Source: Bathymodiolus brooksi
Lineage: Eukaryota > Mollusca > Bivalvia > Mytilida > Modiolidae
Length of the DNA: 64,000 nucleotides
NCBI GenBank assembly: GCA_963680875.1
Contig: OY804585.1
Span: 30,060,186-30,124,185, forward strand
Direction of reading: 5' to 3'
In this document: positions 1 through 10,779 of the stretch, piece after piece
Position numbering within the stretch: the stretch's first letter is position 1
Layout: every line of letters begins with the position of its first letter
The notes under the pieces: generated by a model
Told to the model about the DNA's origin: nothing
The model's database searches: none
The model's input: only the letters and a program-made list of their open reading frames with translations
Position numbers and translations under genes: made by a program

Positions 1-360
1 TAGGAAAGTACCGGGAAGTGTTTACGACAAGTGGAACATATTTGTGGTCATTTGTGACACAGCTATTCCATAACGGTCAACCAAGCCATGATGGCGACCA
101 CACAATATTCGAAGTGATGACTTCAACTTAACCAGGAGGAACCCTTGATTCAGTAGCTTCCTTGTTAGCAGCAACCCTCTATCAAGGAAATTATAGGGTC
201 AGAATTCATTTAATATATAGTTGATATGTCTTTTAGTTCAGTGGTTGAGAAGTGAAAATTAAATTCCAATCTCCCATGCCATCATGATAAGAACCACAGG
301 AAATGGTGGATATAATGGACACGACAACTCCTAACATGTTTCTAGTCATTAGAAGCTGCG
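1..360 (+). repeat. R1 dispersed repeat, 3' part (cut by window edge)
   Basis: This segment matches, with many differences, the stretch at about 6400-6900 of this window. Both have a 'gtggtcat.tgtgacacag' block, then a 'taacggtcaaccaagcc'-like block, then 'agcaaccctctatcaagg'-like text in the same order. I remember this as a repeat common in marine mussel genomes. Its 5' half is outside the window. It has no open reading frame of note. Confidence 0.6.
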
Positions 361-1560
361 GCAAATTGTCGTTAACGAGACACGCAATAATTTTCTAGGG
401 GTCGCTTAGCAACCAATTATTAACCTACAATAAACCATTGAGAATAGTCATATATCACAATTCATAACTTTGAATTATTCCACTTTCAGCGATAAAGGTC
501 AAATAACAATCAGAAGGAAAATGTATTTCTTTGAGTTATCCCCCTTTGAACGCAATTTTCATTCTTATAAGACCAAATAGATGGTGCGTCGTCGCTGCCA
601 ATGTCGGATTGTATGTAGTTAATTACTTGACCTCAACCTATGTAATCTATGCCAACACCACTAAAGTTGTGAGTTCTGTGGAGGTCCATTCCATGGAAAA
701 AATGTCTCACCATATCTATTATATTTTCTTTTATTTCTGGTAATCTATACTTTCACCCAAAGTCTCATCTCTATGCAACCTCTACCTACCTGATTTATTG
801 TTTGCTTGTTATTTTGTTCTCGTCATGAATAAAGCTGAAATAATAGTCAAATTGTTATCAAACATCAATCATTCAATCATAAAAACAACTATACCGTTAT
901 GGAATTTCTGTATCACAAATGATCACGGATATGTTTCGTTTGTTGTATTCAGTCTGTTCATTTCCTCATTCATGACTTATCATCGGGATGGTAACAAGAG
1001 TAACACAACGAGTGTCACTGGTGGAACAGTAAGTACACACCCTTCCTGAGCACCTGAGTTCATTCCCGATATTAGTTAGGTTCGTGTTGCTCTATCTTTA
1101 GTTTTCTGTGTAGTGTTTGATTGTTGTTTTAACCATTTTATTGTATGTCCTTCTTCGACTAGTGGCTTCTGATTTTCCTTCGTTTATTTTCAAACTGTTC
1201 TTATTACAAGACATGTATATGTAGAGGACGAGCGTAGTTTAATCATATAATATAAATATAATTTTGAATACGCTTGGCTCCTTGCATGTTAAATACCTCT
1301 TATGTGGATTTAGAAAAAAACCCAGTAGATACATTGTAGTTGTACGCAGGTGATATTTGTTCGTCGATATCTAGCTTCCCTGCTTCTTTCTACATTTACA
1401 GTAGCAGTCGTAAGCCATTTCCACGTTTGTCACATTCCTCCTTTATAATTTTATATATTGTTCAACTTTTCCTGACATATTTCTCAATTCGAACGTTAAC
1501 AAACAGACGATCACTCATTTTAATATATACACACTCAAGCATTTCTTAAGTTATGAAACA
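361..1560. repeat. AT-rich non-coding stretch with an inverted R1 fragment (about 970-1200)
   Basis: No credible gene is seen. The part at about 970-1200 carries the other end of the R1 repeat in reverse orientation: 'catgacttatcatcggg', then 'gtggaacagtaagta', 'cctgagcacctgagttc' and 'ttcgtgttgctc.atctttagtttt'. The same order is found at 56590-56740. The short ORFs at 531-743 and 798-1049 resemble no family I know and fall in or next to repeat sequence. Nothing was recognised at 1201-1560. Confidence 0.5.
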
Positions 1561-1810
1561 GGGGCCGTCGTGGCCGTGATCGTGTGGTAATTTGAATTAC
1601 AACTACATATGCAATCAGTGCCTATCACCACTGATGTTGTGAGTTCGAATCTCGATTAGAGCGAGTTGTACAACATTGTGTGATAAAGTTTGTCAGTGGT
1701 TTGCGACAGGTCGATGGTTTTCTCTGGGTCCTTTTCTCTACCAATAAAACTGAACGCCACGATATAACTGAAATACTGTTGAAAGTTGCGCTAAACACCA
1801 TGAAATAAAC
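1561..1810 (+). mobile_element. SINE family A, full length
   Basis: This is a tRNA-headed SINE. The head 'ggggccgtcgtggccgtgat' carries a Pol III A-box-like block, and 'gtgagttcgaatctcg' is a good B box. The body includes 'gtttgtcagtggtttgcgac'. The 3' segment has 'ccacgatataactgaaat' followed by 'gttgaaagttgcgctaaac'. The same layout recurs at least ten times in this window, and that recurrence is the main evidence. Confidence 0.85.
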
Positions 1811-2009
1811 TATAGGTTAAAAGATGAACAGGTACCTATAATAATGATAAAATAACATGTTATTTAATGAGTTGAAAAAAGGAGTTTTTTTTGTGTCTCA
1901 TTTGTTTTCCCCTGTGCAAATGAATTTGAAATCCCACAGATGCCCCTGTGATTAGCTACCATGAGCTACTTGGGTAACTGTAAAGTATGTAAATTGAATA
2001 TATACTGCT

Positions 2010-2055
<46 letters not shown>

Positions 2056-3080
2056 CAATCAAGCAAGCTTTGAGGTACATGTAGTTAATTACCAATTACG
2101 TTGATAGATGTACAATCTAATTACCATATGAACATGTTCACGGAGGCCCCTCGAATGTCTTGCATAACAATGATACTCAGTATATGTAAATCTCATACAG
2201 GAAATTGAATTTAACGCTAGATATAAATGCTCCACTATTCCATACGTGTGAGCAAAAACTAAGTTGGCATTAAAAGATTATATATTGAAATATCATTTGT
2301 AACGGATTGGTCGTCCATTTTAACTATAACGATAACAATTAGTATTTAATTTGTAAATCAAATTAAAACCCCTTCAAGGTTTTCACAGTTAAAAGCAAAA
2401 TGTGTGTTCCCATTACTACGCTTATTTTTTCCATTAGTTACGCTGTGCAGGTATACGAATCTGCTATGGTGTCAAGCTGTAAGAAACGAATGGCAACCTG
2501 TCAAAACCTAATTTAAAATTTATGTTATTCTCATTTAGTATAATAACTATATAAAGATTGATTCCGTTCCTAACCACCTATCAATAAAGTAGTTCTAAAT
2601 CGGATTAAATCCTTTAAGTTTTGTTAAAGAAGTCATAGTGATAAAAAACATATCAGTAACAATAAATAATATGATTATCGGTACATTATTTCTTTTTATT
2701 ATGCTGCTTTTAAAGGATGAAATAAAATGATAATTAAAAAAATACCACATCATCAGAACAGGTCCAAAGTCCAATCGAAAAATCGTAAAACCCAAATGCA
2801 AAATCAACATCTCCAACATGACCACTCACTACCCTGGCTTAGTGGTGGGGTTAAGCTAATTGTATGGGACCCTCTTAGTGAAGTATTACGGTCATTCCAG
2901 TGCTTTCCATATGTGAGTAACATAGCGACTCTCACATATAACTAGCAGAGCAGCGTTGATGTATTCATTTAATTTAAGAAAAACCAACAAACTAAATCAT
3001 TTGGCTGACTAGCATTTAGAATGGCATCGTGCCCAGTCAGATATCTACATTGTTTATTCACACATTTGTTTTTACTTAGT
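1811..3080. repeat. AT-rich non-coding stretch with a (TCAA)n tail at 2011-2065
   Basis: No gene is recognised. At 1915-2065 a degenerate sequence ends in about 13 repeats of TCAA, preceded by 'gtaactgtaaagtatgtaaa'. This looks like the 3' tail of a plus-strand non-LTR element or SINE, but the element itself is unclear. The overlapping ORFs at 2595-2825 (minus) and 2727-2945 (plus) have no recognisable domain. Confidence 0.4.
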
Positions 3081-3084
3081 ACAA

Positions 3085-3090
3085 TTTATT
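3085..3090 (-). terminator. poly(A) signal of the C1qDC gene
   Basis: TTTATT on the plus strand reads AATAAA on the minus strand, about 30 bases beyond the C1qDC stop codon. The spacing suits a very short 3' UTR. Confidence 0.6.
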
Positions 3091-3119
3091 TATAAGTTCA
3101 CCACTACAGAATGGCTGCA

Positions 3120-3529
3120 TTACAATAAAGCAAGTAATACTCCTGAGAAGGTACAATAATATCTGTCAACATCAGAATAAATGTGGGCTATGTTATTATC
3201 ATGAAAATGCCTGACCCATACATGATCAGTTTTGTGTAGCAACACAGCAATGGTGTGTCCTGAATGATCATTATGGTCGCCATACATTGCAGCTAGTTGT
3301 TGCCCATTTTTCACAATTTCTGTAAACACTGAGTTACCTGTAGTGTACACTGTGGCTGATATAAGATAAACACCACTAACAGGTGCACTGAATTGTCCAT
3401 CTCGAGTTTCATAGGCGTTTCCAATGTTGGTGATTACTTTATCGTATTCAATGGTCTGAAGAGGTCCAAGTGATACTGGGTGAGTCAGCACAGCAGTAAA
3501 GGCAACGATCTGAGAACTAGTTGGTGTTG
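3120..3529 (-). CDS. last exon of the C1qDC gene: complete C1q domain
   Basis: After splice acceptor 'ttaccttacag' the reading frame begins (N)CA ACA CCA and runs 136 codons to TAA at 3120-3122. It holds the conserved C1q features: an aromatic-rich first strand (VAFTAVL), the PVSGVYLIS block, a 'VWVRHFHDNN'-like strand and the terminal CTFSG motif. No in-frame ATG precedes the domain in this exon, which supports a spliced rather than single-exon gene. Confidence 0.9.
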
Positions 3530-5264
3530 CTGTAAGGTAAAATGAAATATGTTTGAATATCTGCCATATAATAATATTATGCCAAACAATTTATAAGCAC
3601 CATATGTATTTAGATAGCTTAATTTCCTAACACCGTAAATTTCGATAATGTAAAGATAAAAATTGCTTGACTTTTGAAACACTGAATTGCCAAAAAGCAA
3701 AGAAACTTAAAATATCAAACACTCAGATTTATCAGATGAAGAAAGAAATGTGTGAACAAGCAGTGTGTATTAGTTTTCTGTTGTGTAAATTAAACTTATG
3801 GGCGGAAGTCGAAGAGAGAGAACAATTTGGTGCCCGAGGACACCCGCGAATCCCACGTTATATAACTGTCTATATATATTGTTGCGTAAAACAATTGTAA
3901 TGAATAAATGTAAACATTATATGTAGCTATGTAAAAATGTATATATATCATGTTTTAAAAGTCTCTCATAAATCTTTTTTAGATTGGGGCATACATCGTA
4001 ATTGTTTTATTGTTTTATGCGTTCTTTGTGAATTTTATAATATGTTTGTATGTGGTGAGACTATAATAAAATATTGAACCTGAATCTGAATCTGCGTATT
4101 TATTTGTATACCATCACTGTTAGGCGTCGGTCATTAAGTTTTACTCATGTCCGTCCGTACGTCCCGCGTTTGGTCTTCGTTCAATAACTTAAGTTCTATT
4201 TAAGCAAATATATTGAAATTGGTAGGAAAGGTAAATGACTAAAAAGCATGTTAATTTCGATTTTGAACTTTACAACTTGTTCCGTCGTGGAGTTATGTTC
4301 CTTGTTTTTTGAAAAAAATAATTTCTCAGGTTTCTTCTCAATAACTTAAGTTCTACTTATACAAATAATTCGGGACTTATTGAATAATGTTTTGATGCGC
4401 TGGTCAAGTTCGTTGGTTATTATTCAATACTTTTTGCTTTAAATTGTGAAATGGCAGTTTGTTTGGTTTCAGTGATCTAATCTAACTAGATTATCTTGGT
4501 AACTGTTTTGAGAATTGTACACAATGTTTTTATCACAATACACAGACCAAGTTAGAAATTTTGTCCTTGTTTGCCCAAGTTGAAATCGGGGGCATCCATA
4601 TCCTATGGACACACTTTTCCATTTTGTTTAATCTTAATCAGAAAAGTAATGCTGAATTATCAATGGGTTTTATTATCAAACTCTCTATACTTGATTAGTT
4701 TCAAACAAAAAAAGGTTCAATGTCGGTTTATTTTTCATAAATAATATATTGTGTGAGGTTGAAACCACTGTCGTCAGCAGGATTAGAAACAGCCATTTTG
4801 TTAAAGCGATGTATTTCGATGTTATTCATATTCTGTTATCGATAACACACTTACTATTTGTTATCGATAACACACTTACTATTTGTTATCGATAACACAC
4901 TTACTATTTGGAATCAAAAGTCTTTTATGCAAATTTGATTTCTCTAAAGGTCCAACAACTTCTTCTGGGTCATGATCATCTTCGTTTTTTCTTTCTTCTA
5001 CTTCATCGTTTGTACTTTCTATGGTTTTGCTGTCTTGTGTATCATCTATTTTTCTATTTACCTCGCATTCTGGTTGACAGTTTGATGTAGACTGAATTGT
5101 TGATTTTAGATAATTGGTTTCAAGACTTGAAATCTTCTGATTTAAAATGTCATTTTCATTCTTCAAAGCCTCATTTTGATTTTTAATTGTTTTGTAATCT
5201 TGCCGGACTTCCGTTAGTATATCTTTTACTGAGTTTAATTCTAGTTGTAGTAAGTCAATCTTAT
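3120..5264 (-). CDS. C1q-domain-containing protein, coiled coil + C1q (two 3' exons)
   Basis: Two minus-strand exons join in frame. The 5' exon, 5264 down to 4905 (360 nt), follows a 'ttacag' acceptor and ends at a GTAAGT donor. It encodes about 120 residues: a heptad-like coiled coil (I..L..EL.SV..IL pattern), then an acidic, charged linker. The last exon, 3529 down to 3120, follows 'ttaccttacag' and encodes the C1q domain: start IVAFTAVL, middle FSAPVSGVYLIS, end YYCTFSGVLLALL. Both junctions interrupt a codon after its first base, so the phases agree across the 1375-bp intron. Coiled-coil-plus-C1q proteins are a greatly expanded bivalve family of secreted or membrane lectin-like recognition proteins, often linked to innate immunity; a role here is inferred. 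The 5' exon or exons (start codon, signal peptide or anchor) are missing. The C1q domain looks intact, with no stop or frameshift. Confidence 0.85.
3530..4904 (-). other. intron of the C1qDC gene, containing repeat debris
   Basis: The intron has a GTAAGT donor at 4904 and a TTACAG acceptor at 3530. In plus orientation it holds a retroelement-like 3' tail at about 3950-4095 ending 'aataaaatattgaacctg' plus (AATCTG)n. At about 4100-4350 is a degenerate repeat with 'cgtccgtacgtcccgcg' in which 'aataacttaagttctayt' occurs twice. The ORFs at 3485-3700 and 3667-3900 lie within the intron and are not supported as genes. Confidence 0.65.
4836..4910. repeat. 25-bp tandem triplication spanning the C1qDC 5' splice site
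   Basis: Three exact tandem copies of a 25-bp unit lie at 4836-4860, 4861-4885 and 4886-4910. On the minus strand each copy contains 'caaata/gtaagtgtg', so the donor GTAAGT is present three times in a row. Only the most upstream copy (GT at 4904-4903) keeps the frame with the C1q exon. Use of either of the other two adds 25 or 50 nt. Confidence 0.9.
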
Positions 5265-5312
5265 CTGTAAAGTATTTAATAAATAAAGCATAATTGCCAC
5301 TATATACATATA

Positions 5313-5491
5313 TACAGTCAAACCTGTATTAAGAGGTCACCTTTAGGACAAAGCAATGGCTAATAAGACAGGTGACCTCTTAAAAGAGGTTCAATTCATA
5401 TGAAATTTTCTAAGACAGGACAAGAAAAAGGTGACCTATAGATACATGTGACTGCTTAATAGAGGTAACCGCATGGACAGGTTTGATTGTA
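5313..5491. mobile_element. MITE-like element with 15-bp TIRs
   Basis: The left end 'tacagtcaaacctgt' (5313-5327) and right end 'acaggtttgattgta' (5477-5491) are inverted repeats with one mismatch. Between them 'aagaggtcacctt' and related 'ggtgacctctta' blocks are also inverted. The layout is that of a short non-autonomous DNA transposon. The 'cagtcaaacctgt...' end is one I remember as widespread in marine invertebrate genomes. The element overlaps the end of the ORF at 5436-5816. Confidence 0.75.
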
Positions 5492-5499
5492 ATATGCAC

Positions 5500-5816
5500 T
5501 TTACGTCTTTGGGTTTGAACATCAGTGAAAACAACTTCTCATGGAAAGCATACTTGAAACATTCATCGTCGACGAACGCAGAATACCTAAGTCGGGTAAA
5601 ATGACGCTTCATAAACAATACGACAATAGCAAAAACAAACGAAATTAACAAAACAATAACCCAAAAACTCTTCCAAATCCGGCGCACGGCCTTAGCTGCT
5701 CCGTAATGGTCAGGGTATATTTGCTCTAATGATATACATACATCATGTTCTTGAGAATGATCCCGGAATAAGTCTACATATTGTGTGATAACACCAGGAT
5801 CATACCTTATATACAT
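5500..5816 (-). CDS. possible membrane-protein exon (one TM segment)
   Basis: An open frame begins at ATG (5816) and runs about 105 codons before entering the MITE. Residues about 51-69 (FWVIVLLISFVFAIVVLFM) form a convincing single transmembrane helix, followed by the basic stretch KRHFTRLR. It lies upstream of the C1qDC exons on the same strand and could supply a type II membrane anchor. However, the obvious donor (GAC/GTAAAG) is phase 0, while the coiled-coil exon needs a phase 1 donor, so the link is not demonstrated. It may be an exon of a different gene or a chance ORF. No family is assigned. Confidence 0.3.
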
Positions 5817-6269
5817 GTATATATAAAATTAAATATATTTATACCATTTACACACGCTTAAACACATGTCTTGTCTATCCCTAGATTCACCTTACGAGAC
5901 GAGGTAACACTTCGACTATTGAAACTATATTTTTATATAGCGGATGTGACCGAATGGTCTAGGTAGCTGGATATAAAGCTAACCATTTGTGATGCAGTGT
6001 ATCAATGGTGTGAGTACAACTCCCGAGGAGGGAGAACAAAATTTGTCAGCTCAATTATCTAATTCTAACACTGTTGGGTTAAATGTAGTAAAAATGCGAA
6101 CGAAGAAATTTGTGATTAAATGGACGATAGCCGTGAAATATGCCAAGATATCCTCTCTGCATAGAATATACCCGAAGTTAATGTATGGTAGCCTGTTTCA
6201 CACCGCGCTAGTTGTGTGCAGGAACAATCAAAGACAACGGTCCACAAAGCAAAACACAGAAAACTAAAT
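5817..6269 (+). mobile_element. tRNA-headed SINE-like copy (5938-6070) in non-coding sequence
   Basis: At about 5938 'gcggatgtgaccgaatggtc' resembles a tRNA 5' end with an A box. About 60 bases later 'ggtgtgagtacaactcccg' is a degenerate B box. It is followed by 'gggagaacaaaatttgtcag' and 'tctaattctaacactgttg'. It is the only copy of this family in the window, so the call rests on tRNA likeness. The ORF at 5989-6267 runs through it and is not a gene. Confidence 0.5.
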
Positions 6270-6975
6270 ATTAAACACGAACTAAAAACCCGGAGATTAA
6301 CTCTGGTACTTATGTAAGACAGTTGTTCCTACTCTACTAGTGACACCCGTCGTGTTACAAATCATGTGATAAGCTATGTCCTGTGATAAGTCATGAAAGG
6401 GGAAAGACAGACGGGATTGTGCCTATGACAAAGGCAATATTTATTCGTGGTCATCTGTGACACAGATATTCAATAACAGTTAACACAGTCATGATGCCGA
6501 TCCTTTAAACAATATCACAAGGAACTCTGATGACAAATGACAAAGCCCCTTATGTAAAAACTACTGGTAGTCAACTATACATACCTAATATATTCTTCAA
6601 ATCGGGTGTTGAAATCGCCGTCGCATGTGTAATATCAGCCGAGATTATATACAGGAGTAAAATGTACATTGGAGTGTTAAGAAACGACATTTTGACAAGA
6701 GAAATCTGTGTTAGCTAAAGATAAGATAACAGTATATGTCTGACGACAACTTATCTACTATTTTCTGGAGTGACGATTTCAAATTTACCACTAGGAAGTT
6801 CAGTAGCTGTCTTGTTGACATCAACCCTATGTCACTCCATCAATCCATATAGGAATCACAGGCTCTGGAATATCATATCAATTGAGAGATATATATTCCA
6901 TATGCAGTTTCTGCTTGAATGTTCCTACATGTAAATTATTCCCATTTGTCTTTAACATGCAAGGAGCATGGTATT
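6270..6975 (+). repeat. R1 dispersed repeat, near-complete copy
   Basis: It starts with 'aaacacgaactaaaaaccc', passes 'cctactctactagtgacacc' and 'gataagtcatgaaagggg', then 'gtggtcatctgtgacacag' and the 'tcagtagctgtcttgtt' block, and ends near 'acatgcaaggagcatgg'. The first half is found inverted at 970-1200 and in both palindrome arms. The second half is found at 1-360. I see no coding capacity; it may be the 3' part of a larger mobile element. Confidence 0.6.
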
Positions 6976-7311
6976 CGTCATGCAATGGGCGCTGATTTGT
7001 ATCCTGTCGTATGAAAGAGCTGTGTATTTAATCCGCCTTCCACATTCAATGGACGCCACATTCGGAAGGGTTGCTCCGTACAGCGGAGACATTGTGTCCT
7101 CTTTCTACACCTTATTACCATTAGGGATCTCGTGTTTTGAATATTTTTTGTAAATCAAATAATTCGTTTTCTTGATATCTCAAAGTACAGATAAATAAAC
7201 CCTAGAGAAAACCGAAGGGTTAATTAAGAATGGACAATAAAGAGACACTAGCAACATTGGGTACAAAAGACACAGGACGAAGATAAACAAAACAAATGTT
7301 TATTTGCTTGT
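6976..7311. other. non-coding stretch, nothing recognised
   Basis: The short ORF at 6968-7153 has no recognisable domain and overlaps the end of the R1 copy. Nothing else stands out. Confidence 0.4.
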
Positions 7312-7561
7312 GTGATGGTGTTTAACTTCACTTTCAACAATATTTTAGTTATATCGTCACGGTCAGTTTTGTTGGTGGAGGAAACCGGAGGACCCGGAGA
7401 AAACAACCGACCTGTCGCAATTCACTGACAAACTATATCACATAATGTTGTACACCTTGCACTGATCGAGATTTTAAATCACAACATCAGTGGTGATAGG
7501 CACTGATTGCATAGTTAGTTGTAAATCTAACTACCATACGATCACAGCCACGACGATCCCA
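7312..7561 (-). mobile_element. SINE family A, full length
   Basis: In plus orientation it reads tail first: 'gtttaacttcactttcaac', 'ggtggaggaaaccggagg', 'tcaattcactgacaaac', then the B-box complement near 'gatcgagattttaaatcac' and the head 'gatcacagccacgacgat'. The B box is decayed (gatttaaaatctcg). Confidence 0.85.
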
Positions 7562-8380
7562 TCAAACAAACCAAAGGCAACACAGAAAACTAAAAAGATG
7601 GGTAACACGAACCGCACCAAACACTGAAGGTGCACTCGAAGGGTAAGTAGTTCTTTCTTATTATAAGACATCCGCAATGTCACACATATAGTCAATACCT
7701 GTTGGACCCCACTTTATACGCTAACAAACACAAATAGCATAAAGAAGACATGAGTCTTCCTACAAACGACTGGACATCATAGCGGACGCCACAACACCCG
7801 TAACTCAGAACGTACAAATCTAGGCTGAAAGGTATAAAATACAATATTCCAATGACTATTTCTTGACATGTACTTGCAGGACGATATACTATGGTCTTAG
7901 TTTTACACAAAGTTATATCTTTGTCTTGAGATGATATATTTTATGTGTAGGACTTACGACGGGTTATTATATCCATCATGTAACATATTGTTTCTATAGA
8001 TATTTTCAAAGGTTATTTCAATGATTATATAATACAATTATTTATGAACACCCCTTGTAACTCTTTCTATTGTATAAAGGCAATCAACATAAATAAAAGC
8101 TGAGTTTGGCACTTTTTTTGAATTTTTAAATTATATACCTAACATAACATTAATAGATAATTTATGCTAATTTATGCTATATTGCATGAAACAAAAACTG
8201 TCTATAAGCTTAAGAAAAAAAATATGTCTTAAAAGGGAAATTTGACATAATTTAAATTCGCTTTGTTATTTTATTACCCAGAAACATCTGCTGACATGTA
8301 CATTGTATTTATAAGATTTAAATATCATACAATATATCATTATCAACTATTTTCGAAAAATATCAATTTCAATTTTGCTC
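7562..8380. other. non-coding; R1 fragment at 7563-7655, otherwise nothing recognised
   Basis: The segment 7563-7655 ('aacacagaaaactaaaa', 'ggtaacacgaaccgcacc', 'gcactcgaagggtaag') is the first part of R1 in plus orientation. The remainder is AT-rich. The minus ORF at 7692-7910 shows no domain I recognise. Confidence 0.4.
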
Positions 8381-8520
8381 ATTCAGATTATTTTGTGAAT
8401 GAATTTGAAATAATCTTCGCTAACCATCTGTCATCGGAAATACATCTCTATTTAAAAAAAAACACATGGTAATTTTAAATTCATTCAATAATTTACAAAA
8501 GTACAAAGTCGGACAACATT
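8381..8520. repeat. G repeat fragment (also at 11402-11470 and 40390-40520)
   Basis: The block 'tgtgaatgaatttgaaat' followed by 'cttcgctaaccatctgtc' recurs with changes at about 11402 and 40390. A dispersed repeat is the simplest reading. It has no coding potential. Confidence 0.45.
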
Positions 8521-9124
8521 TTCAACTGTTGAATGGATATGAATTTCAAGAAATCGTAATGGCATACGAAAAATCGGTTTTAAGTGTAATGTACAACATG
8601 AAGACGAACATAAAACAAACAGATAGCTCAACAAAAATCCGAAAACCAAGTGAAAAACATATATCACCAAAGATTCAAAACTTCTAGTAACTAGAAAAGT
8701 AAAAAACGATATCCGTTAATAGTGCCGACCTTAAGCCAAATTGAAATGGACCACTTACTCCCAAATTGGTCCCCATGCTGGAGTTATCTACTCTTGGCTG
8801 TTCAAGTCCACAAAGCAACACACTGCAGGTTTTACAGAGAACAGCATTGGGCCCCGCACGTCCTAAGGCCGGTCCTGCGCCGTCAACTCAAAGTAAACGA
8901 TATGTATCTTGGTTCTGTTATTATGCATATCATAGTAGGGTTAAATAATTGTTTGTGATCAAACTGAAAATATTAGACGTGAAGAAGAAAAAAAAACCTA
9001 TTACATGTATATTAAAAAAGATAATTGATTGCTTGTTGTTTAACATCAAAATCATCAGTATTTCAGCTATATTCGTGACGAGAAAAAATTTACAAGCAAT
9101 AAACCATGTAAGTATAAATATACA
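8521..9124. other. non-coding; GC-richer island at 8722-8895 and SINE tail at 9020-9085
   Basis: The segment 8722-8895 is distinctly richer in G and C than its surroundings ('gggccccgcacgtcctaagg') and could be a fossil gene piece or repeat; I do not recognise it. At 9020-9085 'gattgattgcttgttgtt' then 'tatttcagctatattcgtga' is the inverted 3' tail shared by the SINE families. Confidence 0.35.
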
Positions 9125-9310
9125 TGTACGTTAAAAACGTAGATATCAAATTTAGTGCTGGAATAACCTTCATCAAGTACGCTCATAATCAAATATCATA
9201 AGCCAAATACCGGTAATCTAAAAGTGGTTGGGAGCAATAAAACCAAAATCGGCTAAAATCACATATGTCTGAGTGAGGATTACCTTCGTTTTAATAACAA
9301 TTACATTTGT
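9125..9310 (+). repeat. F dispersed repeat, copy without a tandem array
   Basis: It contains the full run of F landmarks: 'gtagatatcaaatttagtg', 'ctggaataaccttcatca', 'gtacgctcataatcaaa', 'gcaataaaaccaaaatcgg' and 'attaccttcgttttaata'. It is the useful reference copy because the interval between 'tttagtg' and 'gtacgctc' is single here, whereas in other copies it is expanded into arrays. Confidence 0.7.
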
Positions 9311-10490
9311 AAATTTCAATAATAAATATGTATTGCATATCAGAATAAAAATCATACATTTAATTGACTGAACACTCTCCACGAGACCTTCACTATTCCG
9401 CGATATAGACTGGAATGCTGATATAGATCGGTCCAAAAACCGTGTATAAACTGGTACGACTGGTCAATACACAGATATTTGTTTGCTTACGTTTTACTTA
9501 TTTACTATGTTACTTATAATCTCATTTTATTTCTCATTAAAACATAATCACCTCTCCTCGACCAATCAGAAGCTTGGATTTTTTACTCTTATTTTCATAA
9601 AACATGGCTTTCTATGTTTTATAAAATGTCACGATTGACTGGATTTGCATTGTTCTCTTATTAGGTATAGAATGACTCAATAAAGTTCACACTAAGTCTG
9701 ATTAGAGAACAATGAAAATCTGCCTGGATTACAATAAATTATCAAACATAGAAAATTTTTAAACCATTTTCTGTTAAAAAAAAATAGAGCAAAGCAAAAG
9801 CTAAAAAAATTATTTTTTTAAAGAAAATTACATTCATATTATATATAACAGTAGTAATGCAAAGAAAGATAACTCTATTTTGTTGTATTTCAATCAATGT
9901 TTAAAATTGAGGGCTGATTTTTGATGATAATAGTTAATAATTAATGATCAATGGAAATTGCATTTTACGATTTGCAAATTACGATTTGTGTTTAACATGC
10001 CTCTGACACATAAAACCGTGGCGGGGTGTATTGCATCAATAAGAACCTATCGTCTTTAGTTTTGAGACGGACACATCCTCAGTGAAAAAAAATGATAATG
10101 ATAACGAGGAAAATTGTGCAACTGATGAAGATAGTGCATGTACCATGACACTAACAGTGCCTAATGCAATTAAAAAAAGAGGTGATTTTCAAGAATGGAA
10201 AGAGATATTGCTTGGAAATATAGATGTTATTAATAAAAGTTATTATTTCTTGACAGTATTAAATTTAATTCAACATTTAATCTTTTATTCAGCTGATAAT
10301 GCTTTGGGGGCATTTCACAACAATTGTTAACACCATTTAATCTACTGTATATTGTTGTCAGATGGCCCAAGGCAATATTTTCCAGCTGAAGACAGTCAGA
10401 ACAATGGGGAAAATCTATGGTCTTAATGATTAAGTAAGGTAAAATTCTATTGTCGAGAGTACTTTACTATGTTCTAAAATGCAATAAACA
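9311..10490. other. AT-rich non-coding stretch with an unassigned ORF (10082-10330)
   Basis: Small foldbacks occur at 9591-9626 ('cataaaacatgg' against 'ctatgttttataa') and around 9648-9712 ('attgttctcttattag' against 'ctgattagagaacaat'), suggesting mobile-element debris. The ORF at 10082-10330 (82 aa) has an acidic, Asn/Asp-rich start (NDNDNEEN) and no family I recognise. A splice context was not evident. Confidence 0.35.
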
Positions 10491-10611
10491 TAATAGTTAC
10501 TGACATGGAGTGCAATATCAAGATAGACAGACTGCCCTTGAGTCGTGGTACGGACCACGACCATTGGGCACTCTGTATATCCTGATATTGCCCTCCATAT
10601 CAGTAACTATT
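10491..10611. mobile_element. foldback MITE, about 120 bp
   Basis: Almost the whole segment is self-complementary. The ends 'taatagttactgacatgg' and 'ccatatcagtaactatta' pair, the inner 'gcaatatcaagata' pairs with 'tatcctgatattgc', and the loop region 'gtcgtggt/acgg/accacgac' forms the tip. TA dinucleotides lie at both edges. Confidence 0.8.
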
Positions 10612-10779
10612 ATTTTAATCAAATAAACCATATCAGTGCCGAAACACTGACTACTGGGCGACTAAAAGTCCACCAGTAATATCGCTTAAAAAGAATTAGC
10701 TCCCCCTTTTCCATTTACAGAATTTTCTTCCATTAAAATTATATTTACAAGCAGGCAATATTTCTTCATTTCATTGTAT

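Noticed and set aside
5500..5816. Possible TIR-domain start after the TM helix (RLRYSAFVDDE)
   Set aside because: The likeness is limited to a few residues, the frame soon runs into a MITE, and no further TIR motifs follow.
10082..10330. 82-aa ORF with an acidic start, considered as an exon
   Set aside because: No splice sites in suitable phase were seen, and no family resemblance; kept only as a note in the surrounding non-coding entry.
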